This document shows positions 19,127 to 27,844 of a stretch of 64,000 nucleotides of DNA, in pieces; the first letter of the stretch is position 1; each line of letters begins with the position of its first letter. Source of the stretch: Planctomycetota bacterium (GTDB lineage: Bacteria; Planctomycetota; UBA1135; GCA-002686595). Both the position numbers and the translations under genes were made by a program. Below the pieces are notes generated by a model. That model saw only the letters and a program-made list of their open reading frames with translations. It had not been told where the DNA came from and did not search any database. The stretch lies in assembly GCA_020638875.1 (NCBI GenBank), contig JACKHS010000004.1, positions 1 to 64,000 of the forward strand, read 5' to 3'.

Positions 19127-20238
19127 CGTCGGGGCGCGGCGCGCAGCACCTCAACATAGAGGGCGCGGTAGCGGGCGACGATCTCCTCGCGGCCGAATCG
19201 CGCGACGGCCCGCGCGCGACCGGCCGCGCCCAGGCGGGCGCGCAACGCCGGGTCGCCGAGCAGCTCGCGCAGCGCCGCGCTCCAGGCGGCGCGGTCGTCG
19301 GGCGGGACCAGGCGGCCCTCGACGCCGTCGCGCAGGACCTCGGGGAGCCCCCCCACCGCGGGCGCCAGCACCGGCACGCCGGCCGCCATGGCCTCGAGGG
19401 CGGCGAGACCGAAGGACTCCTGCGCGCTGGCGAGCGCGAAGACGTCGGCGTCCGCGACGACCTCGGCGAGGTCGCGCCGGGGCCCGAGGAAGGTGACGCG
19501 CGCGCCGCTGCGCTCGGCCGCGGCGCGGCTCGCGTCGAGCTCGGGCCCCTCGCCGACCAGCACGAGCTCGGCGTCGCCGCCCGCCGCGGCCGCCGCGAAG
19601 GCCTCGACCAGCCAGGGCACGCGCTTCAGCGGCCGGAAGTTGCTGACGTGCACGACGCGCGCCGGCGCGCCGGTCGGTCGCGGGCGCGGCCGGAAGCGCG
19701 CGGTGTCGACGAAGTCGGGGATCACGCGCGCCGCGCGCTCGCCCGTCAGGCCGAACGCGTCGCGCGCCTCGCGCGCCAGGTGCTCCGACACGCACGTCAC
19801 CGCGTCGGACGCGGCGAGCACGTGCGCGAGCAGCGGCGCGTACTCGGGCGCCGCGCCGACGAGGTTCGTGTCGGTCCCGTGCAGCGTCGTCACGATGCGC
19901 GGTGCGTGCGCGCCGCCGGCCGCCTCGCGCACGATCCACGCGACGACCGCGTGCGGCAGCGCGTAGTGCGCGTGCAAGAGGTCGAAGGGCGCGCGGCGGT
20001 GCTCCTCGAGCAGGCGCGAGGCGAGCGCGAGCTCGTGCGGCGCGCGCTCGAACAGCGGGTAGGGCGCGCCGCGCACCACGTGCAGGTGCACGCCCTGCGC
20101 GTCGTCGGCGAGGCGCGGCGGCACGTCGTGCGAGGCGAGGTGCACCTCGTCACCGCCGCGCGCGAGGCTCGCGGCGAGCTCGCACGCCACGACCCCCGAG
20201 CCTCCGTGCGTGGGGTGCGCGAGGAGGCCGATGCGCAT
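19123..20238 (-). CDS. bshA: N-acetyl-alpha-D-glucosaminyl L-malate synthase BshA
   Basis: First step of bacillithiol synthesis: a GT4 glycosyltransferase joining GlcNAc from UDP-GlcNAc to L-malate (371 residues). The N-terminal domain begins MRIGLLAHPTHGGSGVVACE, with LLHAHYALPHAVVAW and TTLHGTDTNLVG close to known BshA proteins. The C-terminal donor-binding domain has VSNFRPLKRVPWLVEAF and ESFGLAALEAMAAGVPVLAP. A GAGGGAGG ribosome binding site precedes the ATG at 20238, which lies 10 bases after parA. Assignment as BshA and not a generic GT4 rests on these motifs plus bshB1 and bshC next to it. Confidence 0.9.
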   Translation of the reverse strand: MRIGLLAHPTHGGSGVVACELAASLARGGDEVHLASHDVPPRLADDAQGVHLHVVRGAPYPLFERAPHELALASRLLEEHRRAPFDLLHAHYALPHAVVAWIVREAAGGAHAPRIVTTLHGTDTNLVGAAPEYAPLLAHVLAASDAVTCVSEHLAREARDAFGLTGERAARVIPDFVDTARFRPRPRPTGAPARVVHVSNFRPLKRVPWLVEAFAAAAAGGDAELVLVGEGPELDASRAAAERSGARVTFLGPRRDLAEVVADADVFALASAQESFGLAALEAMAAGVPVLAPAVGGLPEVLRDGVEGRLVPPDDRAAWSAALRELLGDPALRARLGAAGRARAVARFGREEIVARYRALYVEVLRAAPRR

Positions 20239-20248
20239 CGCGCCTCCC

Positions 20249-21343
20249 TCAGCGCCGCGGCGGCAGCTCGAAGGCCTCGGGCGGCAGCGGCGGCAGGTCC
20301 TGCGCGCGCATGACGCGCAGCTCCTCGTCGACGGCGTCCTTCTTGGGCGTCGCCTCGGCCGCGTCGCCCGCCGCGGGCGCGCCGGCCGGCGGCGGCTGCG
20401 GCGCGAGCGTCTTGACCGGTTCGCGCTCCGCGCCGTCCTCCTCCTGCGCGTCGAGCTCCTCGGCGGGCGCGGGACTGGCCGCGCCGGCGTCGGCGTTCGC
20501 GCGTTGCGTGGGCAGCTCCTCGATCGTGCGCGGCGGCGCGAGGTGCGCGAGTTCGGGGTGCTGCGCCTCCTGCTCGATGACCTCCAGCGCGAGGCGGCGG
20601 TAGTCGCGCGCACCGTTGGACTCGGGCGCGTACTCGATGATGCTCGCGCCGAAGCTGGGCGCCTCGGCGAGCTTGACGTTGCTGCGCACGACCTGGCGGA
20701 AGACCTGACCCGGGAAGTACTGACGCACCTCGCCGAGCACCTCGCGCGCGAGGCGCAGGCGGCTGTCGTACAGGCACGCGGCGATGCCCGTGATCGTGAG
20801 CGTGGGGTTGAGGCGCCGGCGGATCAGGTTCACGACCTCGACCAGCTTGCTCATGCCCATCAACGCGAGGAACTCGGTCTGCACGGTGATGAGCACCTCG
20901 TTCGCCGCGGCGAGCGCGTTGATCGAGAGCAGGCCGAGGCTGGGCGGACAGTCGAAGATGACGTAGTCGGCCGGCTCGCCCTCGCCCTCGTACTCGTTGC
21001 ACCACAGCTCGATGGCGTCCGAGAGCAGGTTGTCGCGCCCGATGGCGCTGGCGAGCTCGAGCTCGGCGCCCGACAGGTCGATGTTGCTCGCCACGACGCG
21101 CAGGCCCGGGAGGCCCGTGTCGCGCATCGAGTCGGCGAGCTTGGTCGCGCCGTGCAGCACCGTGTAGGCGCTCGGCTCGTGCGGCGGGACCTCGAGCCCC
21201 AGGTGCAGGCTCAGGTTGGCCTGCGGGTCCATGTCGACCAGCACCACGCGCCGGCCTTGCTCCGCGAGGGCCGCGCCGAGGTTGACCGACGTGGTGGTCT
21301 TGCCCACCCCGCCCTTCTGATTGATGATTGCGATCTTGCGCAT
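20249..21343 (-). CDS. parA: ParA/Soj chromosome partitioning ATPase
   Basis: A 364-residue ATPase that segregates the replicated origins with ParB-parS. It begins MRKIAIINQKGGVGKTTTSV with the deviant Walker A motif (KGGVGKTT, residues 10-17). DMDPQANLSLH and VIFDCPPSLGLLS follow, and the core ends near residue 255. The remaining 110 residues are an unusual Pro/Ala/Glu-rich tail ending in LPPLPPEAFELPPRR, not seen in typical 250-280 residue Soj proteins. It is embedded among bacillithiol genes, 10 bases before bshA, and sits about 12 kb from parB. Confidence 0.93.
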   Translation of the reverse strand: MRKIAIINQKGGVGKTTTSVNLGAALAEQGRRVVLVDMDPQANLSLHLGLEVPPHEPSAYTVLHGATKLADSMRDTGLPGLRVVASNIDLSGAELELASAIGRDNLLSDAIELWCNEYEGEGEPADYVIFDCPPSLGLLSINALAAANEVLITVQTEFLALMGMSKLVEVVNLIRRRLNPTLTITGIAACLYDSRLRLAREVLGEVRQYFPGQVFRQVVRSNVKLAEAPSFGASIIEYAPESNGARDYRRLALEVIEQEAQHPELAHLAPPRTIEELPTQRANADAGAASPAPAEELDAQEEDGAEREPVKTLAPQPPPAGAPAAGDAAEATPKKDAVDEELRVMRAQDLPPLPPEAFELPPRR

Positions 21344-21424
21344 TTCGCCTCGTCCGTGGGGCGCATCATAGCCCCGCGGACGCCGGCGCCGAAGCGCGGG
21401 CTGCCCCCGCGCGCGCGGGTCGGG

Positions 21425-22135
21425 TCAGGGCAGCAGCAGGTCCCCCGCCGGCAGGGCGCCGCGGCAGAGCAGCGGCTCGCCGTAGACGTAGCCGACCCGC
21501 TCGCCCCAGTAGCGCGCGCGGTTCTTGAGCCGCACCAGCACGTCGCCGCCGGCCAGGAGGTGCGCCCCGGCCTCCTCGGGCGCGGGCACCTCGAGCTGGC
21601 TCTCGTAGCAGCGCAGGAGCGCGAGCTTCTGCTTCCAGACCGGCTCGACGTCGACCACCAGCGCCGCGTCGACGTGGCGGTGGCCGGGGAAGTGGTAGAG
21701 CCGCCGCGGCCGCCGCGCCGGAGCCCGGTCGTCGAACAGCTTCGACAGCCCCGAGAGGTACCAGGCGTCGGTCACCGCGCGGGCGCAGGCCACGTGGTCG
21801 GGGTGCAGGTCGTCCTCCCAGTGCGTGAAGACGACGTCGGGGCGCACCTCGCGCAGGAAACCCGCCAGGCGCTCGCGCAGCGCGACGGTGGCCTCGACGC
21901 GCGCGTCGGGCAGCTCGAAGTTCGCGCGCAGGTCGATCGCCATGACCGCGTTGGCGCGCGCGGTCTCGGCGGCGCGCGTCTCCACGTCGCCGCGCGAGCC
22001 GCGCTCGCCGCGCGTGAGGTCGAGGATGCCGACGCGCTTCCCGGCCTGCTTGTAGCGGAGGATCGTGCCCCCCACCGCGAACTCCGCGTCGTCGGGGTGG
22101 GCGCCGATCACGAGGACGTCGAGCTTGTCGGTCAT
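21425..22135 (-). CDS. bshB1: Bacillithiol biosynthesis deacetylase BshB1
   Basis: A 236-residue zinc-dependent LmbE/PIG-L-family deacetylase that removes acetate from GlcNAc-malate, the second step of bacillithiol synthesis. The metal motif GAHPDDAE is at residues 11-18 and the later ligand HPDH is in DDLHPDHVACARAV. GERGSRGDVETR and YPFPGHR-like FPGHRHVDAALVVDV are typical of BshB1. The ATG at 22135 overlaps the bshC stop by four bases. The upstream open frame belongs to bshC shadows. Confidence 0.92.
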   Translation of the reverse strand: MTDKLDVLVIGAHPDDAEFAVGGTILRYKQAGKRVGILDLTRGERGSRGDVETRAAETARANAVMAIDLRANFELPDARVEATVALRERLAGFLREVRPDVVFTHWEDDLHPDHVACARAVTDAWYLSGLSKLFDDRAPARRPRRLYHFPGHRHVDAALVVDVEPVWKQKLALLRCYESQLEVPAPEEAGAHLLAGGDVLVRLKNRARYWGERVGYVYGEPLLCRGALPAGDLLLP

Positions 22136-23751
22136 GTCGCGGGGTCGTGGGGTTCGAGGTGGACGACGAGGTGCTCGGCCGTGAACGGGTCGAGTTCGCG
22201 CGCGAGCTCGCCGATCCAGTCGCGGCCGTAGGCGGCCACGAAGTAGAGCGGACCGAGCACGCGCTCCTGCGCTTCGCCTCGCGGACACAGCCACTGGTTG
22301 AGGCGGCGCAGGTGACGGCGACCCTTGCCGCCCTTGTTCGCCTCGACGCGCGCGATCTTGTCGCCGAGCTTGGCGAGCGCCTCCTCGACCTTCTCGGCGG
22401 TGCGCTTCACGAGGCCCGACAGGTTGGGATCGACGGCGGCGATCTCGGCGCGGCTGTCGAGCAGCTCGCGGCGCGTGCGCTCGGCCAGCGCGCGCACCGC
22501 GTCGCCGTGCGTCGTCGCGGCGCGCGCGCCGGGCGGACCGTCGTACGCGCCGCGCGCGCGCAGGACCTCGAGCGCGGCGACCTCGAGCTTCTGGAGCGAG
22601 CGCTCGCACTCGCCGTCGACGAGCGTCAGCGACACGCGCGGCACGAAGGCCGGCGCAGGCAACGCGAGCGCCGCGCGCGCGCCGGCGAGCTGCGCGTGGT
22701 AGGCCAGCTCGCCCGGGCCGCCGACGTACGCGGCGACGGGCAGCGCGAGGTCCTGCACGAGCGGCCGCAAGAGCGCGCCCGGCGAGTAGCCGCGCGGCTC
22801 CTGCACGATCTCGGCGGCGAGCTCGGCGCGCGTGCGCGAGCCGGGCTCGTCGTCGTACGCGTAGCCGTCACCGCCCGCGCGCAGCGCCGTGCGCCCGCCC
22901 GCGTCGACGCGGTAGACGAGCGCCGCCTCCGCGCTGACGAGCGGCGGCGTGAAGCCCGCGGCGGCGAGCGCCGTCTCCCCGCGCGCCAGCGCGCCGACGA
23001 GGTCCTCGCCGACGAGCGCCGCGAGGTGGTGCGACAGGTCCTCGCGCAACCAGTCGGGCTCGAGCACCACGAGCCCGAGCGAACCGCACAGCCCGAGCAA
23101 CGTGCGCGTGAACGCGGTGGCGAAGGTCTCGCCCGCGCGCGGCACGCAGCGCACGAGCGCCTCGTCGATGTGCGGCAGGTAGCCGTAGATCTGGCGCAGC
23201 ATCGCGGCGATGGCGGCCAGCCCGTGCTGCTCCCCCAGCGCGATCGTCGACAGCGGCGCGCGCCCGCTCGACAGGCCGGCGAGCACGACCTTCTGCAGGT
23301 CGAAGTTGGGGTTCACGAAGTAGCCGTGGTGGACCTCGGCGACGTCGTGGTCGTCGGCGTGGTTCCAGAACAGCGGGATCACCGGGCGGCGCCACGCGGC
23401 GGAGAGCTCGCGCGCGAGCACGCAGGCCTGCACGGCCTTCCACAGCGTGTAGAGCGGCGCGGTGAAGAGCCCCGGCTGTTGGCCGGTCACGACGAAACAC
23501 GCGCCGGGCTCCGCGATGCGCCGCACCGCGTCGAGCACCGCGACCGGCGGCTCGTAGACCGCGAGCCGCGACTCGAGCCAGCGCGCGAGGTGTGCGCGCT
23601 CCTCGGGCACCCACAGGTCGTCGGGCGGCGTGACGTCGGCGAGGCGGCGCGCGACGCGCAGGCCCGGCACGGCGAGGCGCCCCGACAGCGCGGCGCGCGA
23701 GAGCTCGGAGAGCCCGAAGACGTCGGCCGCGAGGTGCTCGATGCGCGGCAC
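22132..23751 (-). CDS. bshC: Bacillithiol biosynthesis cysteine-adding enzyme BshC
   Basis: Last step of bacillithiol synthesis: joins cysteine to GlcN-malate (about 539 residues, the usual length). Family stretches seen are CFVVTGQQPGLFTAPLYTLWK, PVIPLFWNHADDHDVAEV, and near the C-terminus a long helical coil with AEKVEEALAKLGDKIARVE. The final LGPLYFVAAYGRDWI matches the conserved end. The start is taken as GTG at 23751, five bases after the pyrF stop, giving VPRIEHLAADV. The frame upstream only reads through pyrF in another frame. No strong ribosome binding site is visible, as expected for a tightly coupled gene. Confidence 0.9.
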   Translation of the reverse strand: MPRIEHLAADVFGLSELSRAALSGRLAVPGLRVARRLADVTPPDDLWVPEERAHLARWLESRLAVYEPPVAVLDAVRRIAEPGACFVVTGQQPGLFTAPLYTLWKAVQACVLARELSAAWRRPVIPLFWNHADDHDVAEVHHGYFVNPNFDLQKVVLAGLSSGRAPLSTIALGEQHGLAAIAAMLRQIYGYLPHIDEALVRCVPRAGETFATAFTRTLLGLCGSLGLVVLEPDWLREDLSHHLAALVGEDLVGALARGETALAAAGFTPPLVSAEAALVYRVDAGGRTALRAGGDGYAYDDEPGSRTRAELAAEIVQEPRGYSPGALLRPLVQDLALPVAAYVGGPGELAYHAQLAGARAALALPAPAFVPRVSLTLVDGECERSLQKLEVAALEVLRARGAYDGPPGARAATTHGDAVRALAERTRRELLDSRAEIAAVDPNLSGLVKRTAEKVEEALAKLGDKIARVEANKGGKGRRHLRRLNQWLCPRGEAQERVLGPLYFVAAYGRDWIGELARELDPFTAEHLVVHLEPHDPAT

Positions 23752-23756
23752 GAACG

Positions 23757-24650
23757 CTACGCGGGCGCGAGGGCCTCGCGGAACTCGCGCACCATGGCGT
23801 CGATGGCGTCGCGGCTGGCGTCCCGCCAGGGCTTGCCGGCGTGCTCGGGGCTGCGCCACGCGTAGAGGATGCCGCGCGACGAGTTGACCAGCGCGCCGCG
23901 GCCGCCGGCGAGGAAGCCCGGCACCGCTTCGAGCGCGCCGGCGCCCTGTGCGCCGTAGCCCGGGATCAGGAGCGGCGTGTGCGGCATCAGCGCGCGCAAG
24001 GTCGCGAGCTCGGCGCTGTGCGTTGCGCCGACCACCGCGCCGATGCTCGAGAGACCGCACGCGCCGCGCAGCTCCGCGCCCCAGCGCTCGACCTCGCGCG
24101 CGACGACGTGCGCGAGCGGCGGTTCCCCGTGTTCCTGGAACAGCCCGCTGCCGGGGTTGGAGGTGCGCACGAGCACGTACAGGCCCGCGTCGGCGCGCGC
24201 GCAGACCTCGAGCAAGGGCTCGATCGAGTCCGCGCCGAGATACGGGTTCACGGTGATCGCGTCGCAGCGCGCGTCGCCGGCGTCCTCGAGGAAGGCCTGC
24301 GCGTACGCGCGCGAGGTGCTCGCGATGTCGCCGCGCTTGACGTCGCCGATGACGAGCAGGCCCGCCGCGCGCGCGGCGGCGACGACGTGCTCCCACGCGC
24401 GCGCGCCGTCGGCGCCGAGGCGCTCGAAGAAGGCCGACTGCGGCTTCACCGCCGGGACCACGCCCGCGCACAGCGCGACGACCTCGCACAGGAAGGCCTC
24501 GACCGCGGCGGCGCGTTCGGCGCGCGGCGCGCGCGTGTCCCGCGCGACGGCGAACTCCTCGGGCAGGAGCTCGAGGTGCGGGTCGAGGCCCACGAGGCAG
24601 GGGTTGCCGCAGGCGGCGACGGCGGCGTCGAGGCGGTCGGCGTAGTTCAT
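23757..24650 (-). CDS. pyrF: Orotidine 5'-phosphate decarboxylase
   Basis: Converts OMP to UMP, the last step of de novo pyrimidine synthesis (297 residues). The active-site motif VIGDVKRGDIASTSRAYA, with the catalytic Lys and Asp, marks the longer type 2 subfamily found in mycobacteria, Myxococcus and planctomycetes. CLVGLDPH, TVNPYLGADS and GYGAQG support the barrel fold. The ATG at 24650 overlaps the DUF502 stop (ATGA), and bshC follows after five bases. Confidence 0.94.
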   Translation of the reverse strand: MNYADRLDAAVAACGNPCLVGLDPHLELLPEEFAVARDTRAPRAERAAAVEAFLCEVVALCAGVVPAVKPQSAFFERLGADGARAWEHVVAAARAAGLLVIGDVKRGDIASTSRAYAQAFLEDAGDARCDAITVNPYLGADSIEPLLEVCARADAGLYVLVRTSNPGSGLFQEHGEPPLAHVVAREVERWGAELRGACGLSSIGAVVGATHSAELATLRALMPHTPLLIPGYGAQGAGALEAVPGFLAGGRGALVNSSRGILYAWRSPEHAGKPWRDASRDAIDAMVREFREALAPA

Positions 24651-25621
24651 GCGGGGGGCTCGTCGGCGTGGGGAGTGTCGTGCGCCTCGAGCTCGGCGCC
24701 GAGGGCCGCGAGCGAGGACTCGAGCTCCTCGACGCGCTCGACCGCCGGGATCAGCACGCCGGCCGACACGGTGATGCGCAGGGCCTCGTCCACGGTGATC
24801 GGCAGCGGGATCAGGCGGTCCTCGCGGATGAAGACCGTGAAGCCGGTCATCGGCATCGGCGAGGTCGGCACGAAGACCGTGACGTAGCGCTCGCCGAGGA
24901 CCTCGTGCACGGTCTTGAGGCCGGTGCTGGTGACGAACGCGATGCAGTAGACCTGCTCGCTCGGATAGGGCGCGGCGACGACGGTGTCGAAGTCGAACTC
25001 GGTCTCGGCCGCGAAGAACTCGACGAGCTGCTTCGTGTACGGGTAGACCGAGCGGATGACCGGGAGGTTCTGCGCGGCGCGGTCGACCGCCGCGATGGCG
25101 CGCCGGCCGAGGAAGCCGCTCGCGAAGTAGCCCATCGTCAGCACGACGACCAGGCTGACGAGGACGCCCACCCACGGCGAGATGACCTGCTGCACCTCGC
25201 GACGCAGCTTGTCGGGGTTGATCGCCAGCGCCTCGAGGTCGCGGAAGAAGCTCATCTCCTCCTCGCGCTGCGCCTGCAGGATCGTCGCGAAGCGATCGCT
25301 GTTCACTCCGCCCGGCTCGCGCAGCCGCAGCTCCTCGAGCTCGGGCGAGAGCGCCGAGGTGTCGAGGAACTCGTTCGACATCGGATCGATGCCCAGGCGG
25401 TCGAGCACCTTCCATCCCAGGCCGTTGCCCTCGAGCGCCCAGTAGATCGTCGAGTTGATCGGCTTGGTGACGTAGGTCTGCGCGAACTGGACCACCGTGA
25501 CCAGGATGAACAAGGTCAGGGTCGCCGGCAGGATCGTGATCAGGCCGCGCAGGAAGAAGCTCTTGCGCGGCTTGGGGGCTCGGGGCTTCTTCGGCCTGGG
25601 CTTGCGCTGCGCGGTGTCCAT
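24647..25621 (-). CDS. DUF502 family membrane protein
   Basis: Function unknown for the family. The 324-residue product has a very basic N-terminus (PRPKKPRAPKPRK) and TM1 at about 24-46. An unusual insertion of some 70-90 residues follows (SALSPELEELRLREPGG and a helical stretch), then TM2 at about 148-168. The conserved soluble part has LPVIRSVYPYTKQLVEFF, CIAFVTSTG and VFVPTSPMPMTGFTVFI, which are the family signatures. The C-terminus is a short acidic coil. Standard DUF502 proteins are about 200 residues, so the insertion and tail are distinctive. First gene of the overlapping run through pyrF and the bsh genes. Confidence 0.85.
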   Translation of the reverse strand: MDTAQRKPRPKKPRAPKPRKSFFLRGLITILPATLTLFILVTVVQFAQTYVTKPINSTIYWALEGNGLGWKVLDRLGIDPMSNEFLDTSALSPELEELRLREPGGVNSDRFATILQAQREEEMSFFRDLEALAINPDKLRREVQQVISPWVGVLVSLVVVLTMGYFASGFLGRRAIAAVDRAAQNLPVIRSVYPYTKQLVEFFAAETEFDFDTVVAAPYPSEQVYCIAFVTSTGLKTVHEVLGERYVTVFVPTSPMPMTGFTVFIREDRLIPLPITVDEALRITVSAGVLIPAVERVEELESSLAALGAELEAHDTPHADEPPA

Positions 25622-26006
25622 GTCAGGGCTGCGTGAAGGCGCCGAGCATGGTAGCGGCTGACCAGGCGCTTGGAAGGGAGAGGTGGCCGCGTCGGTCCGA
25701 GCGGGGCGACGACGCGGGGCGGCGCGCGCGCGGCGGGGTGCGGCGCGCAGGCGTCTCGCGCGGGTTGGATGGGTTGTGTTCGGACAGCTTCGCGACTCCG
25801 TTCGCCAGGTTCGGCGCGCGCAAAGTTCGGGGGGAAACGACTCCGACGCGGAGACCTTCTCCGCTCACAGGCGTAGACGACGCCCACGGGCATCCAGGAG
25901 CTCGATCCCGACCTGGTTCCTCGCGCACACGGCAGGCAGACGCCGTGCACCGCGAGCTTCCGAGGCAACGCACGCGGCGGGCAGGCGCCGCGCAGGAGAT
26001 CGAGTC
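25622..26006. other. Divergent intergenic region, no gene seen
   Basis: This 385-base gap separates the divergent DUF502 operon and the secreted propeller gene, so it should carry promoters in both directions. I found no convincing -10/-35 pair, RNA gene or repeat in it. The only clear signal is AGGAG about 12 bases before the ATG at 26007. Confidence 0.4.
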
Positions 26007-27668
26007 ATGGCTGGACGATGGACGGCTGGTTGCGTCGCGCTCGTCGCGGCGATCACGGGAGGCGACGCCTCCGCGCAGGTGTGGCTGGCGGAGCTCGAGT
26101 CGAGCGACCTGGCCGCGGCAGATCACTTCGGCGGCGCGCTCGCGAGCGCGGGCACGCGCGTGCTCGTGGGCGCGCGCCACCACGACGACGGCGCCGCGCT
26201 CCCCGACAGCGGCGCGGCGTACGTGTTCGTCGAGAGCGGCGGCGCGTACCTCGAAGAGGCGCGGCTCACGCCCTACGACCCCGTTCCGCTGGGCAAGTTC
26301 GGCGCGGCCGTCGACCTCGACGGCGTGTGGGCGATCGTCGGCGCGCCGGACGCACGCACGAACGGGCTCGTGACGGGCGCGGCCTACGTGTTCGAGCGCA
26401 GGCCCTCGGGGTGGGTGCCCGGCACGCGGCTCGACGCGCTCTTGCCGGCCACGGGCGCGCGCTTCGGCTGGAGCGTGGCCGTCGAGGGCGAGTGGGCCGC
26501 GGTGGGCGCGTACGGCGATGCGGTCGCGGCCTTCAGCGGCGGCGCGGTGCACCTGTTCCACCGCGACGCGGTGAACGGCTGGCAGCACGCCCAGGAGCTA
26601 CGCCCGCCGGACCCGGCGCCGAACCATTTCTTCGGCACGGCCGTCGATCTCTCCGACGGGCGCCTCGCCGTGGGCGCTCCCGGCGACGACGACGCGGCGC
26701 TCGACGCGGGGGCGGTGTACGTCTACGCGCGCTCGGGCGCGCAGTGGGTGCTCGAGGACAAGCTCGTCGCGTCCGGCGCTCCTGCGCACGCATGGCTCGG
26801 CGGGACGCTGTCGCTCGACGGCCCGCGCCTCGCCGCGGGCGCGACGTCCGACCCGACGTACGGCTTGACGGAGGGGTTCGTGGCGATCGCGGAGCGCGGC
26901 GCGGGCTCGTGGACCGTCGCGGCCGTCGTACAGCCCAGCGAGCTCACGCCCGGCGATCGCTTCGGCGCGGCGGTGCACCTCGCCGGCGAGCAGCTCGTCG
27001 TCGGGGCGCCGGGCTTCGACGGTGCGGCCGCGAGCGGCGGCGCCGCGTGGATCTTCACGCACGTCGGCGCGGGGTGGCTCGACGTGCGCCGCACCCACGC
27101 GCCGGCGACGAACCTGAACGAGCGCTACGGCTCCGCGGTGCGCTTCGCCGCCGGGCGGCTGTTCGTCGGCGGCGAGCAGGACGCCGAGCACGTCGCCGTG
27201 GCGGGGTCCGTGCAGGTGTGGGGGCTCGTCGGCCTGCCGGTGCCGACGAGCTACTGCGGCGGCGGGTGTCCCTGCGGCAACGAGGTCGCCGGTCGAGGCT
27301 GCGCGAACAGCACCGGCGCGGGCGCGCGCCTCAGCGCGGCGGGATCGCTCGTGCTGGGCGGCGCCGACCTGACGTTGATCGTCGAGGGGCTCGTGCCGCG
27401 GCAGAGCGTGGTGGTGCTCGCGAGCGCGACGAGCGCGTTGCAGCCCTTCGGGGACGGCGTGCGCTGCGTCGGTCCGGCGGTGCGCGTCGCCGCGCCGCAG
27501 CCCGCGCGCGAGGACGGCACGCTCGTCGTCGGGCCGGGGCTCGCGCGGCTCGGCGGGCTCGGCGCGGGTCCCGTCTGCCTGCAAGCGTGGTACCGCGACC
27601 CGTACGGCTCGCCGTGTTCGGGCGGCTCGAACTTCTCGAACGCGCTGGCGCTCGAGCTCGCGCCCTGA
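26007..27668 (+). CDS. Secreted FG-GAP-like beta-propeller protein with family C-terminal module
   Basis: A 553-residue exported protein of unknown role. The signal peptide (about 1-23, ending DASAQ) is followed by seven propeller-like repeats. Each has FGxxVxLxGxxLxVGAP, then a variable loop, then GAxYVFxxxxxxW (for example DRFGAAVHLAGEQLVVGAP near residue 316). After residue 410 comes the Cys-rich module: YCGGGCPCGN, GCANSTGAGARL, PFGDGVRC, LQAWYRDPYGSPC and a final SNFSNALALELAP. The same module ends the proteins at 3781-4755 and 59209-60810. The ATG is preceded by AGGAG. A surface or secreted adhesion/structural role is a guess from the fold. Confidence 0.8.
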   Translation: MAGRWTAGCVALVAAITGGDASAQVWLAELESSDLAAADHFGGALASAGTRVLVGARHHDDGAALPDSGAAYVFVESGGAYLEEARLTPYDPVPLGKFGAAVDLDGVWAIVGAPDARTNGLVTGAAYVFERRPSGWVPGTRLDALLPATGARFGWSVAVEGEWAAVGAYGDAVAAFSGGAVHLFHRDAVNGWQHAQELRPPDPAPNHFFGTAVDLSDGRLAVGAPGDDDAALDAGAVYVYARSGAQWVLEDKLVASGAPAHAWLGGTLSLDGPRLAAGATSDPTYGLTEGFVAIAERGAGSWTVAAVVQPSELTPGDRFGAAVHLAGEQLVVGAPGFDGAAASGGAAWIFTHVGAGWLDVRRTHAPATNLNERYGSAVRFAAGRLFVGGEQDAEHVAVAGSVQVWGLVGLPVPTSYCGGGCPCGNEVAGRGCANSTGAGARLSAAGSLVLGGADLTLIVEGLVPRQSVVVLASATSALQPFGDGVRCVGPAVRVAAPQPAREDGTLVVGPGLARLGGLGAGPVCLQAWYRDPYGSPCSGGSNFSNALALELAP

Positions 27669-27844
27669 AGGAGGAGCGGACGCCGGATCCCCGCGACCCG
27701 CTCGCGCGCCTCGCGTGCGCCTGCCTCGGCCGCGGGCGGAGCCCGACGCTTCGTCCGCGGCCCCTTCGTCGTGTGGGCCCCGTTCGGGAGAGGGCCCCGT
27801 TCGGAAGCGGGCTCCGTGGGTGCGCGTAGCGCGGCGGCGCGACG

